From positions 1 to 57,019 of the forward strand of contig NZ_CAMPHV010000037.1 of assembly GCF_946886105.1 (NCBI RefSeq): 57,019 nt of DNA. Reading direction: 5' to 3'. The position numbers were made by a program, and so were the translations under genes. This DNA comes from an uncultured Pseudomonas sp. (GTDB taxonomy: Bacteria > Pseudomonadota > Gammaproteobacteria > Pseudomonadales > Pseudomonadaceae). Below, in pieces: positions 33,268 to 42,608 of this stretch. Each line of letters opens with the position of its first letter. Position 1 is the stretch's first letter. A model generated the notes under the pieces. The model did not search any database. It had not been told where the DNA came from and saw only the letters and a program-made list of their open reading frames with translations.

Positions 33268-34440
33268 TTAACCGTCGTCCTCGGGTGCGATCTTGGGCGA
33301 GTAGCTGCGCGTGTTGGGCGGGAAGATCGAGGGCAAGCTCTTCAGCTCGTCCGGCATGTCGATGATTTCTTCGCCTATCTCGTCGCCGAATTGTTCGTCC
33401 AGCTCGCGCAGCAGCCGGTAGACCTGGGCCACGGCTTGCAGGGTGTCCCTGGGGATGTAGCTGCCTTCGTCGGATTTGTAGAGGGTGCGGGCCAGCCAGA
33501 TATAGCGGATCACCGGGATGCCGTCCTCCTGGGCCTGGGCGATCAGCTCGCGGGCGTCGGCGTCGTGACCCTTATAGAGAATGCGCGGCAGCGGGGTGGT
33601 GTCCGGGCGATAGTACAGGGCGACGGCGAAGTGGGTCGGGTTGACCAGCAGCATGTCGGCCTTCTCCGTGCGCGACGGTTTCGGCTTACTAGGCGGTTGA
33701 TCGATCAACTGCCGGGCCATCGACTTGCGGTGGCCTTTCGTATGCGGATCGCCTTCGGCCTGCTTGTGCTCGTTGCGAATATCCTCCTTGCTCATGCGTT
33801 GGCGCTTGAGGAAGAAGTATTTCTGCAGGCCGAAGTCGAAGGCCGCGATGGCCAGCAAGGTGCCCAGGGTAGCGTGGGCGACCTGGGCGAACAGGTCCGC
33901 GAGGGTGTGCCAGTACTGATCGAGGTCGGTCAGCGCGAGTTTGATCAGCACCCCCAGCGCCGGCTTCACCACTATGTACAGCACCGAACAGATCGCCGCG
34001 GCCTTGAGCACGCTGGTCAGCAACTCGGTGAGCTTCTGCGCCGAGAACATCTGCTTGAACTGGTTGACCGGGTTCAAGCGGTTGAAGTCGAGCTTGAAGG
34101 CCTTGGGGGCGAACAGCGGGCCGAACTGCGACCAGCCGCCGATCACCCGCAGGAGTACGGCCAGCCCCACGGCGACGATGGAGAACGACGCCAGCATCCA
34201 GCCGGCCTGCACCAGAACCTCTTCGAAGGTGCGGACGAAGGGTTGATCGAGCCGTCGCAGGGGCAGCTCGATCAGCGCCTGCAGTTGCCGCATGCCGTCG
34301 TCGGCGAGCGCCAGGATGGCCTCGATCAGGCCCCAGCAGATCAGCAGTTTGTGCACGTCCTGGCTTTGCCCGACTTCGCCCTTTTTGCGTGCCTCGCTTA
34401 ATTTATGGTCGGTGGCTTGTTCTGTCTTTTCACCGCTCAT
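33268..34440 (-). CDS. hrcU: T3SS export-gate switch protein HrcU (SctU)
   Basis: 390 aa, starting MSGEKTEQATDHKLSEARKKGEVGQS (in part), the conserved opening of the FlhB/YscU family. Four membrane segments fill residues 30-210. The cytosolic C-domain holds the autocleavage motif Asn267-Pro-Thr-His270. Cleavage between Asn and Pro changes substrate specificity from rod/needle to late substrates. It overlaps hrcT by four bases and is the last gene of the hrpJ operon. It ends in an acidic tail. The residues 'KADMLLVNPTHFAVALYY' are as expected for the family. Confidence 0.96.
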   Translation of the reverse strand: MSGEKTEQATDHKLSEARKKGEVGQSQDVHKLLICWGLIEAILALADDGMRQLQALIELPLRRLDQPFVRTFEEVLVQAGWMLASFSIVAVGLAVLLRVIGGWSQFGPLFAPKAFKLDFNRLNPVNQFKQMFSAQKLTELLTSVLKAAAICSVLYIVVKPALGVLIKLALTDLDQYWHTLADLFAQVAHATLGTLLAIAAFDFGLQKYFFLKRQRMSKEDIRNEHKQAEGDPHTKGHRKSMARQLIDQPPSKPKPSRTEKADMLLVNPTHFAVALYYRPDTTPLPRILYKGHDADARELIAQAQEDGIPVIRYIWLARTLYKSDEGSYIPRDTLQAVAQVYRLLRELDEQFGDEIGEEIIDMPDELKSLPSIFPPNTRSYSPKIAPEDDG

Positions 34441-35234
34441 GGCGCGCTCAACAGCAGGGGGAGTATGTGCGGCATGTCGCGGAACTGCAGCAGACGGCCG
34501 TCGATGAGGTATTCCAGCATGGGCATGTAGAGCAGGACGAAACCGATGCCGACCAGACATTTGGCAGGCATGGACAGCGAGGAAACCTGCAGGTGCTGGC
34601 TGTACAGGCTGAGGATCGCCACCGCGAAGTCGATCATCAGCAACAGGCCGACCAGGGGCGCGGCGTAGAGCACCATATGGCCGAAGGTATCGGCGAGCAG
34701 GCCGAGGTAGACATCGAAACCATCCGCCGTCGGTTGCGGCAGCCACAGGGTCGGCGGCCACAGCAGGTAGCTGTCCCAGATCACCTGGGTGATCACGCCG
34801 TAGCCGAGGCCGATGATCAGCAGCAGGGTGAACACTTGCTTGAGCAGATGGCCGAGCGGCGTGACGTCCTGGCCCAGGGCGGGGTTGAGCTGGCCGCCGA
34901 CCAGGGCGCCGCGTTGGTTGTCGAACAGCGCGCCGACCGATTCGAACAGCCAGAACGGCATGGCCAGCAACAGCCCGAGCAGGATGCCGAGTACGACCTC
35001 CTTGAAGATCAACCCGACGAGCCAGGTCCAGGAGTGCTCGACTCCGGTGAGGGCGTACTCGATGCTCGGCATGGGCACCAGCGCCAGAGCCAGAACGATG
35101 GCGTGACGCAACATGCCCTTGAGTTCCTTGAAGGCGAAGATCGGCACCAGGAACAGGCAGGGGTAGATGCGCGCCATGCCCAGGGTCAGCGCGAGTAGGG
35201 TCTCGAAGATCTGCTCGATGACGCCGGGAACCAT
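34437..35234 (-). CDS. hrcT: T3SS export apparatus protein HrcT (SctT)
   Basis: 265 aa, with six or more hydrophobic segments over the whole length, as in the FliR/YscT family. Family-like stretches: 'FKELKGMLRHAIVLALALVP', 'GLIFKEVVLGILLGLLLAMPFWLFESVG' (in part) and 'FDNQRGA'. It forms the export gate with HrcR and HrcS in the inner membrane. One base separates it from hrcS and it overlaps hrcU. Confidence 0.96.
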   Translation of the reverse strand: MVPGVIEQIFETLLALTLGMARIYPCLFLVPIFAFKELKGMLRHAIVLALALVPMPSIEYALTGVEHSWTWLVGLIFKEVVLGILLGLLLAMPFWLFESVGALFDNQRGALVGGQLNPALGQDVTPLGHLLKQVFTLLLIIGLGYGVITQVIWDSYLLWPPTLWLPQPTADGFDVYLGLLADTFGHMVLYAAPLVGLLLMIDFAVAILSLYSQHLQVSSLSMPAKCLVGIGFVLLYMPMLEYLIDGRLLQFRDMPHILPLLLSAP

Positions 35235-35235
35235 T

Positions 35236-35496
35236 TCAGGCCCCCGTCTGCGCGATCATGTTGAACGCCAGCGTGGTCAACTGGATCAGTTGCACGCCGA
35301 CCCAGCGGCCGGTCATCGCCAGGGTGAGGCCGACGGCGACCAGCTTGACGGCGAACGGTAGGGTCTGGTCCTGCAGCTGCATCACCGCTTGCAGCAGGGA
35401 GATGATCACGCCGACGATCACCGCGACTATCAACGGCGGCGCGGAAAGCATGACCACCAGCAGCATGGCCTGTTTGAACAGGGTCAGAATTTCCAT
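35236..35496 (-). CDS. hrcS: T3SS export apparatus protein HrcS (SctS)
   Basis: 86 aa, two transmembrane helices, with the FliQ/YscS pattern ('LFKQAMLLVVMLSAPPLIVAVIVGVIISLLQA' in part and 'QDQTLPFAVKL'). It is part of the inner-membrane export gate. Eight bases separate it from hrcR upstream. Usual length for the family. Confidence 0.96.
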   Translation of the reverse strand: MEILTLFKQAMLLVVMLSAPPLIVAVIVGVIISLLQAVMQLQDQTLPFAVKLVAVGLTLAMTGRWVGVQLIQLTTLAFNMIAQTGA

Positions 35497-35504
35497 CGCT
35501 CACC

Positions 35505-36158
35505 TCACAAGTAGCTGTAGAACAGGCCGTCGAGCAGGCGCGTCCAGCCGCTGGCGAGGACGAACAGGAGGATTTTCAGCGGCAGGGCGAGGGTCATCGG
35601 CGAGACCATCTGCATGCCGAGCGCGAGCAGGATGTTGGAGACGATCAGGTCGATGACGATCAGCGGGATGTAAACCAGAAAGCCGATCTTGAACCCCGCC
35701 TGCAATTCCGAGAGGACGAAGGCCGGCACGATCAGCAGGAAATCGTCGCGCTTGACCTTGCTCGCCATCTCCGCCGGCCACATGCGCGCGCTGTTGTCCA
35801 TCAGGTGGGTGAGGATGTCCGGGTCGGTATTGCGCGACATGAATTTCTGCAGCGGCTCGAGCACATGCTTGGCGCCGTCTTGCAGGGTTTCCATGGTGGA
35901 GAGGTCGAGGTTGTCGTCCTTCAGGCGTTCGCCCATTTCGCCGAACACCGGTGCCATGACGAACAGCGTGGCCGCCAGGGCGATGCCGTAGACCGCCATG
36001 TTCGGCGGCACCTGCTGCACCCCGATGGCGTTGCGGGTGATCAGCAGCACCATGGATATTTTCAGGAAACAGGTGCAGACGATCATGAACAACGGCAGCA
36101 GGGAAAGCGATCCGAGAAAGAGCGCCAGCAGCAGGGGATCTACGTGTCCGATATTCAT
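35505..36158 (-). CDS. hrcR: T3SS export apparatus protein HrcR (SctR)
   Basis: 217 aa, FliP/YscR family: N-terminal hydrophobic segments ('[25 protein letters not shown]' in part), the conserved '[20 protein letters not shown]', a periplasmic helical region, and C-terminal '[32 protein letters not shown]' (in part). Its pentamer is the core of the export gate. It overlaps hrcQ by four bases. Confidence 0.97.
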   Translation of the reverse strand: MNIGHVDPLLLALFLGSLSLLPLFMIVCTCFLKISMVLLITRNAIGVQQVPPNMAVYGIALAATLFVMAPVFGEMGERLKDDNLDLSTMETLQDGAKHVLEPLQKFMSRNTDPDILTHLMDNSARMWPAEMASKVKRDDFLLIVPAFVLSELQAGFKIGFLVYIPLIVIDLIVSNILLALGMQMVSPMTLALPLKILLFVLASGWTRLLDGLFYSYL

Positions 36159-36511
36159 CTACCGAGTTCCAGGCGGGTTATCTGTAACCCTATGTGGCCA
36201 TCCACGTCGACCAGTTCCCCGTGAGCCAGCGGACGGTCGTCGTGGCAGAGCGTGGCGAAGCCGGGCGTGCCCTTGCCGAGGCTGAGTACCGAGCCCGTGC
36301 CGAGGGTTTTCAGCTCGCCCAACGTCAGCGACAGGCGCCCGCAATTGAGGGTCAGGGACAGGGGTAGATCGTCGAAGGCATCGGCGACGTCCAGGGCGAA
36401 GTCCTCGCTGGCGTCCTCGACCATGTCCTCGGTGACGGCTTCGGCGGTGGCGTCGGCGGAGAGAACCGGGGCGATCGGATCGGCGGCGAATTCGCTGGCA
36501 AAGGCATTCAT
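36155..36511 (-). CDS. Predicted internal translation product of hrcQ (HrcQ-C)
   Basis: In frame within hrcQ, codon 239 is ATG ([12 protein letters not shown]), preceded by GAGG eight bases upstream: a ribosome-binding site better than that of many genes here. Translation from it would give 118 aa made of an acidic tail and the C-terminal SpoA domain. That matches in size and content the separate HrcQB of P. syringae and the internal SctQ-C products known for YscQ, SpaO and SsaQ. Existence of the product is inferred from the site. Confidence 0.65.
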   Translation of the reverse strand: MNAFASEFAADPIAPVLSADATAEAVTEDMVEDASEDFALDVADAFDDLPLSLTLNCGRLSLTLGELKTLGTGSVLSLGKGTPGFATLCHDDRPLAHGELVDVDGHIGLQITRLELGR

Positions 36512-37225
36512 GGCGGTTTCCTCTAGGGCGGTGATGATGAAGTGCGGGGTGGGGGAAGTTTCCAGGCGACCGTGCAGGCGTTGGCGGCCAAGCAACAGGC
36601 TGCCGTTACCGTCGGGTTGGAACAGCGCCTGCTCGGGCAGCACGACATCGCCACGGCGCAGGGACTTGAGTTGACCCATGGTCAAGGCGGTACGCCCCAG
36701 CACCAGTGGGGTGGACAAGCGCCAGTCGGGACTCGGCCGGTAGCTCAAGGGGCGCCAGCCGGGCCGGGCGAGAAGCTGTTCGAGGGTGGCGGTGGGCAGC
36801 TGCGCCGCGCTGCGCACGCACTGCTCGTCAAGGCGCACCTCCAGTTCGCAGGGCAGGCCATCGCCCAGGGCTTGCGCGCTCGGGGAGAAGTGGCCGAAAA
36901 GCTCGCGCAGTTGCGGGCTGAGGCATTGGTTGTAGAGCGACCAATACCAGTCGTGGTCGCCGCTCTCGTCGCTGTCGTCCGGCAGCAGGGCTGGGCAGCT
37001 CGACAGCAGGCTGAGCAGGGCGGAGGCGCGGTTCAGGTGCAGCGGGCCCAGGTCGCTGACCAGGGTCACGCCGTCCTGTGCGCAGGCCTGGTTGGCCTGA
37101 CGCAGGGTCAGCACGCCCTGGCGTTCGCCCAGCTGGAAGTCCAGCGCTAGGCCCCGGCCGATGCGCCGGCGCAGCTCCGCTTGGGTGCCGGGCAGGCGCC
37201 GGAATTCGAGAAGCCTGGCGCTCAT
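36155..37225 (-). CDS. hrcQ: T3SS C-ring/sorting platform protein HrcQ (SctQ), one-piece form
   Basis: 356 aa. Two SpoA-like regions: about residues 165-220 ('[23 protein letters not shown]') and residues 285-356 ('[26 protein letters not shown]' in part). In P. syringae this protein is split into HrcQA and HrcQB; here it is one ORF, as in Erwinia. HrcQ binds HrpO/HrcN and receives chaperone-effector complexes at the cytosolic face. An acidic, poorly conserved linker (residues 240-285) separates the two regions, and an internal start lies at its beginning. It overlaps hrpP and hrcR by four bases each. Confidence 0.94.
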   Translation of the reverse strand: MSARLLEFRRLPGTQAELRRRIGRGLALDFQLGERQGVLTLRQANQACAQDGVTLVSDLGPLHLNRASALLSLLSSCPALLPDDSDESGDHDWYWSLYNQCLSPQLRELFGHFSPSAQALGDGLPCELEVRLDEQCVRSAAQLPTATLEQLLARPGWRPLSYRPSPDWRLSTPLVLGRTALTMGQLKSLRRGDVVLPEQALFQPDGNGSLLLGRQRLHGRLETSPTPHFIITALEETAMNAFASEFAADPIAPVLSADATAEAVTEDMVEDASEDFALDVADAFDDLPLSLTLNCGRLSLTLGELKTLGTGSVLSLGKGTPGFATLCHDDRPLAHGELVDVDGHIGLQITRLELGR

Positions 37226-37740
37226 GCCCAGCGCTCCCGGTCGTCGAACTCCAGCTTGATCGGGCGGCCCAGCGAGTCGGCGAGGCTATGCCGGCAATGC
37301 TCGCGGCTGTCCCTGATTTTCTCCAAGGCGGCGCGGCGGGCAAAGCGCAGGGTGATGTTCCAGCCATTGCCCGGCATGGGTTTGAGGGCCAACCCGATCT
37401 CGCCAAGGTTGGGCATCAGCAGCGTCGCCTGCAGCGCCTGGCCCGCCTGCCCAGCCTGTTCGTGGCGCTCGGGCAGCAGCTCGATGAGCTTCTGTTGCAA
37501 CGGCCCCCACTCGGGTGGGCAGGCCGCGCTCGTCGTGCTCTGGCTGGCGAAGGTGTCCAGAGGCTGTGACGTCTGCGCCTGCCAGGCGACGTTGTCGGCA
37601 TTGTCGAGCAGTTGCATGAACAGCTCGCTATCGCGGCCATTGGCTGGGCTTTCGCACTGGCGCGGGTTTTCCGGCGGTCTGTTCGGTGGCGGTTCGGCTG
37701 CCCGCTGCCGGGGGCGATGGGCAAGATTGGCGGTGTTCAC
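37222..37740 (-). CDS. hrpP: HrpP, T3SS needle-length/specificity protein (SctP-like)
   Basis: 172 aa. Proline/arginine-rich, disordered N-terminal half ('RPRQRAAEPPPNRPPENPRQ') and a folded C-terminal half ('MLPERHEQ'-type helix, then 'GEIGLALKPMPGNGWNITLRF'), the arrangement of SctP/FliK specificity-switch proteins. Sequence conservation in this family is low; the assignment relies on position between hrpO and hrcQ. Four-base overlaps with both neighbours. Confidence 0.82.
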   Translation of the reverse strand: MNTANLAHRPRQRAAEPPPNRPPENPRQCESPANGRDSELFMQLLDNADNVAWQAQTSQPLDTFASQSTTSAACPPEWGPLQQKLIELLPERHEQAGQAGQALQATLLMPNLGEIGLALKPMPGNGWNITLRFARRAALEKIRDSREHCRHSLADSLGRPIKLEFDDRERWA

Positions 37741-38204
37741 AAGGGGCCTCCGAGGTTCTTCGACAGGTAGTCCAGTTTTTCCACCGCGCGCTGGCTTTGC
37801 AGCATGGCGTCGCGGGTCGAATCGATACGTTGCTCCTGGCGGCCGTGGTCCTGCGCCAGTTCGTCCAGTTGCACCTGGCGGTAGGCGAGGGCGCCGATCA
37901 TGGTGTGTTCGCTGGCGATCCAGTCCTGCACCTTGGCGACCGGCTTGGCCTCGGCCTGGTGCTCGACGAGCAGGTCGGCGCGGCGCTGGCGGCTTTCCCG
38001 CTGCTGCTGGTGCAAGGCCGTGCGGCCTTGTTCTAGGCGTTCGACGAGTTCGGCGAGGCGCTCCTGCTCTTGCCGCAATTCGCGTTCCGCGCGGCTGAGG
38101 CGCTGGCGGCGGATCGGTTTGAGGATGTCCAGGGTGCGGCTCAGCTCGGCCAGGGCCGGGTCTTCGGCTACCGGCTCCTCCGGCATGAATCTAGTGCGGC
38201 GCAT
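37737..38204 (-). CDS. hrpO: HrpO, T3SS central stalk protein (SctO/FliJ-like)
   Basis: 155 aa, almost entirely charged alpha-helical coiled coil ('RLSRAERELRQEQERLAELVERLEQGRTALHQQQ' in part), as in FliJ/YscO stalks that insert into the ATPase ring. It overlaps hrcN by 14 bases if the first ATG is used; a second ATG at 38186 would start it 5 bases after the hrcN stop. No clear SD marks either, so translational coupling is likely. Confidence 0.88.
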   Translation of the reverse strand: MRRTRFMPEEPVAEDPALAELSRTLDILKPIRRQRLSRAERELRQEQERLAELVERLEQGRTALHQQQRESRQRRADLLVEHQAEAKPVAKVQDWIASEHTMIGALAYRQVQLDELAQDHGRQEQRIDSTRDAMLQSQRAVEKLDYLSKNLGGPL

Positions 38205-39552
38205 GGGCGGTCACCGCGGTCAGCAGTTCGAGGACTTCGTCGATAGGGGTCGGCTCGCGCATTTCCTGGCGCAGGAAGGCGTTGATCGTGTCCTGCGACT
38301 CCACCGCGTAGTCGGTGAAGGCGTCGTTGCCCGGCTGGTACTCGCCCAACTTGATCAGCATCTCGACCTGTTGGTAGGCGGCCATCAGGCGGCGCAGCAT
38401 GGTGGCGTGGCGAACATGTTCGCGCTCGACCACGTTGGTCATGGTGCGGCTCAGGCTGGCGAGGATGTCCACGGCCGGGTAATGGCCTTTCTCGGCCAGG
38501 CGGCGGGCGAGCACGATATGGCCGTCGAGCAGCGAGCGCACCTCGTCGGCCACCGGGTCGTTCATCGAGTCCTGTTCGATCAGCACCGAATAGAGCGCGG
38601 TGATGCAGCCGTCGTTGGTTTGCCCGGCCCGTTCGACCAGACGCGGCAACAGGGTATAGACCGAGGGCGGCAGGCCGCCGCGGCCTGGCGGCTCGCCGCT
38701 GGCCAGGCCGATTTCGCGCTGGGCGCGGGCGAAGCGGGTGAGCGAGTCGATGATCAGCAACACGCTCTTGCCCTGGCGCCGATAGCCTTCGGCGATGGCC
38801 GTGGCGGTGAAGGCCGCGCGGGCGCGCTCCATGCTGCTGCGGTCGGAGGTCGAGCAGATCAGTACGGTGCGCTGGCGCAGTTCGTCGTCCAGTTCGTGGT
38901 CGAGGAATTCGCGCAGTTCGCGGCCGCGTTCGCCGATCAGGCCGAACACGATGGCATCGCAGGGCGTGTTGCGCGCCAGTTCGGCGAGCAGGGTGGTCTT
39001 GCCGCAGCCGGCGCCGGCGAACAAGCCGACGCGCTGGCCCTGGCCGATGGTCAGCAGCCCGTCGATGGCGCGCATGCCGGTGTGCAGCGCTTGGCTGATC
39101 CGTGGCCGTTCGGTCGGCGCTGGCGCATCGGCGATCACCGGCAGCGCGTTGTCGGCGTCCTCCGGGTTGGCGAAGGCGCCGCGGCTGTGCTCGTCCAACG
39201 GGCGGCCGAAGCCGTCGAGCACGCTGCCCAGCAGGTCGTCGCCGACGACGATGCTGTGCGGACGGAACAGCGGCGTGACCCGGGCGCCGATGGCGATACC
39301 GTCCAATGCGCCGAGGGCCGACAGCAGGGTGATGGATTGGCTGAAGCCGACGATTTCGGCGAGCACCGTGCTGCCGTCGTCGCGTTGCACGTTGCACAGG
39401 TCGCCGATCTTCGCCTGGGGCAGGCAGCTCTCCAGAAGAATGCCGCTGACCCCGACGATTCGGCCATAGACGTCGACCGGGGCGAAGCGCTCCAGGCGTT
39501 TGCTCTCGCCGGTGCTCCAGGCGTCCAGGGCTTGCAAGGCGGCGTCCATCAC
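38191..39552 (-). CDS. hrcN: T3SS ATPase HrcN (SctN)
   Basis: 453 aa, F1-beta/FliI family. Walker A is 'GLFAGAGCGKTT' with Lys185; Walker B region 'KSVLLIIDSLTRFARAQREIGLASGEPPGRGGLPPSV' (in part); arginine-finger region further on. The enzyme unfolds substrates and strips chaperones at the base of the export gate. It overlaps hrpQ by four bases. Its length is normal for the family. Confidence 0.97.
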   Translation of the reverse strand: MMDAALQALDAWSTGESKRLERFAPVDVYGRIVGVSGILLESCLPQAKIGDLCNVQRDDGSTVLAEIVGFSQSITLLSALGALDGIAIGARVTPLFRPHSIVVGDDLLGSVLDGFGRPLDEHSRGAFANPEDADNALPVIADAPAPTERPRISQALHTGMRAIDGLLTIGQGQRVGLFAGAGCGKTTLLAELARNTPCDAIVFGLIGERGRELREFLDHELDDELRQRTVLICSTSDRSSMERARAAFTATAIAEGYRRQGKSVLLIIDSLTRFARAQREIGLASGEPPGRGGLPPSVYTLLPRLVERAGQTNDGCITALYSVLIEQDSMNDPVADEVRSLLDGHIVLARRLAEKGHYPAVDILASLSRTMTNVVEREHVRHATMLRRLMAAYQQVEMLIKLGEYQPGNDAFTDYAVESQDTINAFLRQEMREPTPIDEVLELLTAVTAHAPH

Positions 39553-40484
39553 CAGGTCACCTCGATCCGCTGGGCGCCGCCGAATTCGATGCGTTTGTCG
39601 TCGAGGGCGATCAGACGCAGACCGTCGATCTCGTCGCCGACGAAAATCCGCCGCCCGCTGGCGGTGACGATATGGGCGCTATGGCCGCCGTTGATCTGCG
39701 CGATGGCGAACGGCAGCGCCGAGATCAGCGGGGTGGTGCGGTCGATCACCTTCAGGGCGCCGGCGTATTGCCGGTCGAAGTGCGCCAGCATGCGTTCCAC
39801 CAAGGCCCGCTCGGTTTTCTTCAGACGCCCCTGCAACACCAGGCTGCCGTTTTCCTCGGTCAGCGTGAGGCGGTCGTGCAGCTCGCGATCCTTGATCATG
39901 CGCAGCAGGGTTTCCTTGCCTTCGCGCAGAGATGGCACGGGCTTGGTCGCCTGCTTGCCGGGCTGCTGCTCGATGGCGGCATCGCCGCTGAGGACCCAGC
40001 CGACGGTCACCGCCGATAAGGCCAGGCCGGCCCCCAGGATCAGCAGCCCGGACCAGGAGCGCGAACGCTTCGCTACGCTCGAGCGGTCTTCGGGAGCGGC
40101 GACGACTTCGGCGCTTTCCGTCTGCATGGCGGGATCGTCGAGCGCCTCGGGCGTCTCGACCGGCATCGTTTCGCTGTCGTCGGCCGGCCATTCGCTGTTG
40201 GCGCTGACCAGGGTCAGCCACACGCCACCCAGGGCGAACACGGTGTCGGGTTGCAACGGGACGATCTGGCTGACGCGATGGCCTTCGCTGTCACTGAGCT
40301 GGCCTTGGCGGCTGGACAGCGACCAGCTTTCGTCCTGCCGTTCGAGCAGGCAATGCTCGGCCTCGATGCCGGGGTCGTACAGCGCGAGTTCGGCCTCGGC
40401 GGAGGAGCCGATGCGCCATTGCCCACCGCTTAGCGGCAGCGCCGCGCCGCGATGCAAACCAGTCAGAACACGTAACTCGAACAT
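39549..40484 (-). CDS. hrpQ: HrpQ, T3SS inner-membrane ring protein (SctD)
   Basis: 311 aa. Residues 1-95 form a cytosolic FHA-like domain ('LRVLTGLHRGAALPLSGGQWRIGSS'), a Ser/Glu-rich linker follows, and one transmembrane helix lies near residues 148-165 ('LLILGAGLALSAVTVGWVL'). The periplasmic part carries ring-building motifs ('LRMIKDRELHDRLTLTEENGSLVLQG' in part). SctD rings surround the export gate and dock the sorting platform through the FHA domain. A 36-bp gap separates it from hrcV. Confidence 0.92.
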   Translation of the reverse strand: MFELRVLTGLHRGAALPLSGGQWRIGSSAEAELALYDPGIEAEHCLLERQDESWSLSSRQGQLSDSEGHRVSQIVPLQPDTVFALGGVWLTLVSANSEWPADDSETMPVETPEALDDPAMQTESAEVVAAPEDRSSVAKRSRSWSGLLILGAGLALSAVTVGWVLSGDAAIEQQPGKQATKPVPSLREGKETLLRMIKDRELHDRLTLTEENGSLVLQGRLKKTERALVERMLAHFDRQYAGALKVIDRTTPLISALPFAIAQINGGHSAHIVTASGRRIFVGDEIDGLRLIALDDKRIEFGGAQRIEVTW

Positions 40485-40520
40485 TGCTTTTTGTCCTGGT
40501 CAGTCAGGCGGGAAAATGGC

Positions 40521-42608
40521 TCAGGCAAGCATCGCTTGCGTTTCGTCGAGGTCGATCCGACCCAGTACGTTGACCGGTATCGAACCCTGCAACTCGGCGA
40601 AGGACAGCACCGGTACCCGGTTGAATTCGTCTTGCAGCAACGAGCGCAGCGGGCTGCGCAAATCCTGGGCGACCAGCAGCAGCGCGTTCTGCTGAGCACG
40701 GATGGGAAAGGCCGCGCGCAGCTGCTCCACCAGGGCGCCGCCCATCTCGGGGGACAGGGCGAAGAAGGTGCCGGTCTGCATTTGCCGGAGCGAGTCGCGC
40801 AGCAGCACTTCGGTCTCCGGGGTCAGCAACCACACATGCAACCCATCTGCGCTGCAGTGCTGGTGGCAGAGTTGGGCTTTCAGGGCGATGCGCACGTAAT
40901 CGCAGAGCACGCTGATATCGCGCTCGTGTTGGCCGTACTCGATCAGTGTCTCGGCGATCGGACGGATCGCCCGCAGCGGCACGCGTTCGGCGGCCAGACG
41001 CTGCAAGACCGCGGAGAAGCGCGACAGCGGCATTACCCGTTGCAGCTCTTGCGCCAGTTCCGATTGTTCGGACTCCAGCCAGCTGAGGATGGCCTTGGTC
41101 TCCTGCAGGCCGATGAACTGCGAGCTGCTGTTGTACAGGGCCTGGTTCATGCGCTCGAGGATCAGCGCATCGCTCGTCAGCGCGTTCACACCCTCGCGCT
41201 GCAGCAGCTCGTGCTCGGGGGCGAGCCATACCCAGTGCGCTTCCTCGCGCTCCGCGTCGCCGCTCGGTAGGTCGCCGGCCTCATCGCCGAGCAGTGCCCG
41301 TTCGACCGCCAGCTTGCCGTTGGCGAAACTGGCCTTGAGCACCGGCACCTCGTGCACGCAGAAGCGGAATTCGTCCTCGGGCAGCTGTCCGTTGTACTCG
41401 ATCTCGAACGAGGGCAGGGTGAAGCCGAAGCGATAAACCAGGGTATTGCGCTGCTGGCGGATGCCATGGATCACCGACTCCGTCAGCGGCTGGCCCGCAT
41501 GGTACGGGTGGAACTGCAGCAGGTATGCGCGGGTGGGCACGAAGCGGCGCAGGTCTTCGACGCCGTTCTGTTCCGGTTCGCAGTTGACGCTCGGCCGGTT
41601 CTCGCTCAGCCCCTTCTGTTTCGCCCGCCAGAGTTGTAACAGGCCGCTGCCCAGACAGACCATGCTGATGGTGCAAAACACCGCAGTCGGCATGCCGGGA
41701 ATCATGGCGAAACCGAGCATGGCGAAGGAGGCGATGATCCAGGCCTTGGGCTGGCTGGTCAGCTGCTCGGCGATTTCCTGGCCGATGTTGGCGTCGACCG
41801 CCTGGCTGTCGGAGACGCGGGTGATGATCATGCCGGCGGTCAACGAAATCAGCAGCGCGGGAATCTGCGCGATCAGGCCATCGCCGATGGTCAGTACCGA
41901 ATACAGGCGCATGGAGTCGCCGGCGGCCATGTCGTTCTGCATCACGCCGATGGCGAAGCCGCCTAACATGTTGATGAAGACGATGATCAGGCCGGCGATG
42001 GCGTCGCCCTTGACGAACTTCATGGCGCCGTCCATCGCACCGAATAGCTGACTTTCCTTGGCCAGGCGTTCGCGGCGCATCTTGGCCTCGATGCCGTCGA
42101 TCAAGCCGCCGCGCAGGTCGCTGTCGATGGACATCTGCTTGCCCGGCATGGCGTCGAGGGTGAAGCGTGCGGCCACCTCGGCAACCCGCTCGGAACCCTT
42201 GGTGATCACCAGGAAGTTGACCAGCGTGAGGATCAGGAAGATCACCAGGCCGACCGCCAGGTTGCCGCCGACCACGAAGTTACCGAAGGCCTCGACGATA
42301 TGCCCGGCGTCGGCTTGCAGCAGGATCAAGCGGGTAGTGGCGATCGATAGCGCCAGGCGGAACATGGTGGTCAACAGCAATACCGCCGGGAAGGTGGAGA
42401 ACGCCAGCGGCGTGGGCAGGTACATGGCCATCATGATCAGCAGGGAAGAAATGCTGATATTCATGGCGATCAGTACGTCGACCAGTTGGGTCGGCAAGGG
42501 CAGGATCATCATGAACACGATGGCCATCACCATGACCGCGCCGACCACCTCCGAACGCTTCATCGCGCTGATGGCGATGCGGTTCAGCCAGACGAACAGC
42601 AGGCTCAT
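40521..42608 (-). CDS. hrcV: T3SS export gate protein HrcV (SctV)
   Basis: 695 aa, FlhA/YscV family. The N-terminal 330 residues contain about eight membrane segments and the highly conserved 'FVVGGNLAVGLVIFLILTLVNFLVI' (in part) and 'RFTLDAMPGKQMSIDSDLRGG' (in part, the FHIPEP region). The C-terminal cytosolic domain, after about residue 355, forms the nonameric ring that binds chaperone complexes. It overlaps hrpJ by four bases. Full normal length. Confidence 0.97.
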   Translation of the reverse strand: MSLLFVWLNRIAISAMKRSEVVGAVMVMAIVFMMILPLPTQLVDVLIAMNISISSLLIMMAMYLPTPLAFSTFPAVLLLTTMFRLALSIATTRLILLQADAGHIVEAFGNFVVGGNLAVGLVIFLILTLVNFLVITKGSERVAEVAARFTLDAMPGKQMSIDSDLRGGLIDGIEAKMRRERLAKESQLFGAMDGAMKFVKGDAIAGLIIVFINMLGGFAIGVMQNDMAAGDSMRLYSVLTIGDGLIAQIPALLISLTAGMIITRVSDSQAVDANIGQEIAEQLTSQPKAWIIASFAMLGFAMIPGMPTAVFCTISMVCLGSGLLQLWRAKQKGLSENRPSVNCEPEQNGVEDLRRFVPTRAYLLQFHPYHAGQPLTESVIHGIRQQRNTLVYRFGFTLPSFEIEYNGQLPEDEFRFCVHEVPVLKASFANGKLAVERALLGDEAGDLPSGDAEREEAHWVWLAPEHELLQREGVNALTSDALILERMNQALYNSSSQFIGLQETKAILSWLESEQSELAQELQRVMPLSRFSAVLQRLAAERVPLRAIRPIAETLIEYGQHERDISVLCDYVRIALKAQLCHQHCSADGLHVWLLTPETEVLLRDSLRQMQTGTFFALSPEMGGALVEQLRAAFPIRAQQNALLLVAQDLRSPLRSLLQDEFNRVPVLSFAELQGSIPVNVLGRIDLDETQAMLA

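Noticed and set aside
37900..40695. 931-aa plus-strand ORF over hrpO-hrpQ
   Set aside because: Antisense shadow of overlapping T3SS genes with clear family identity.
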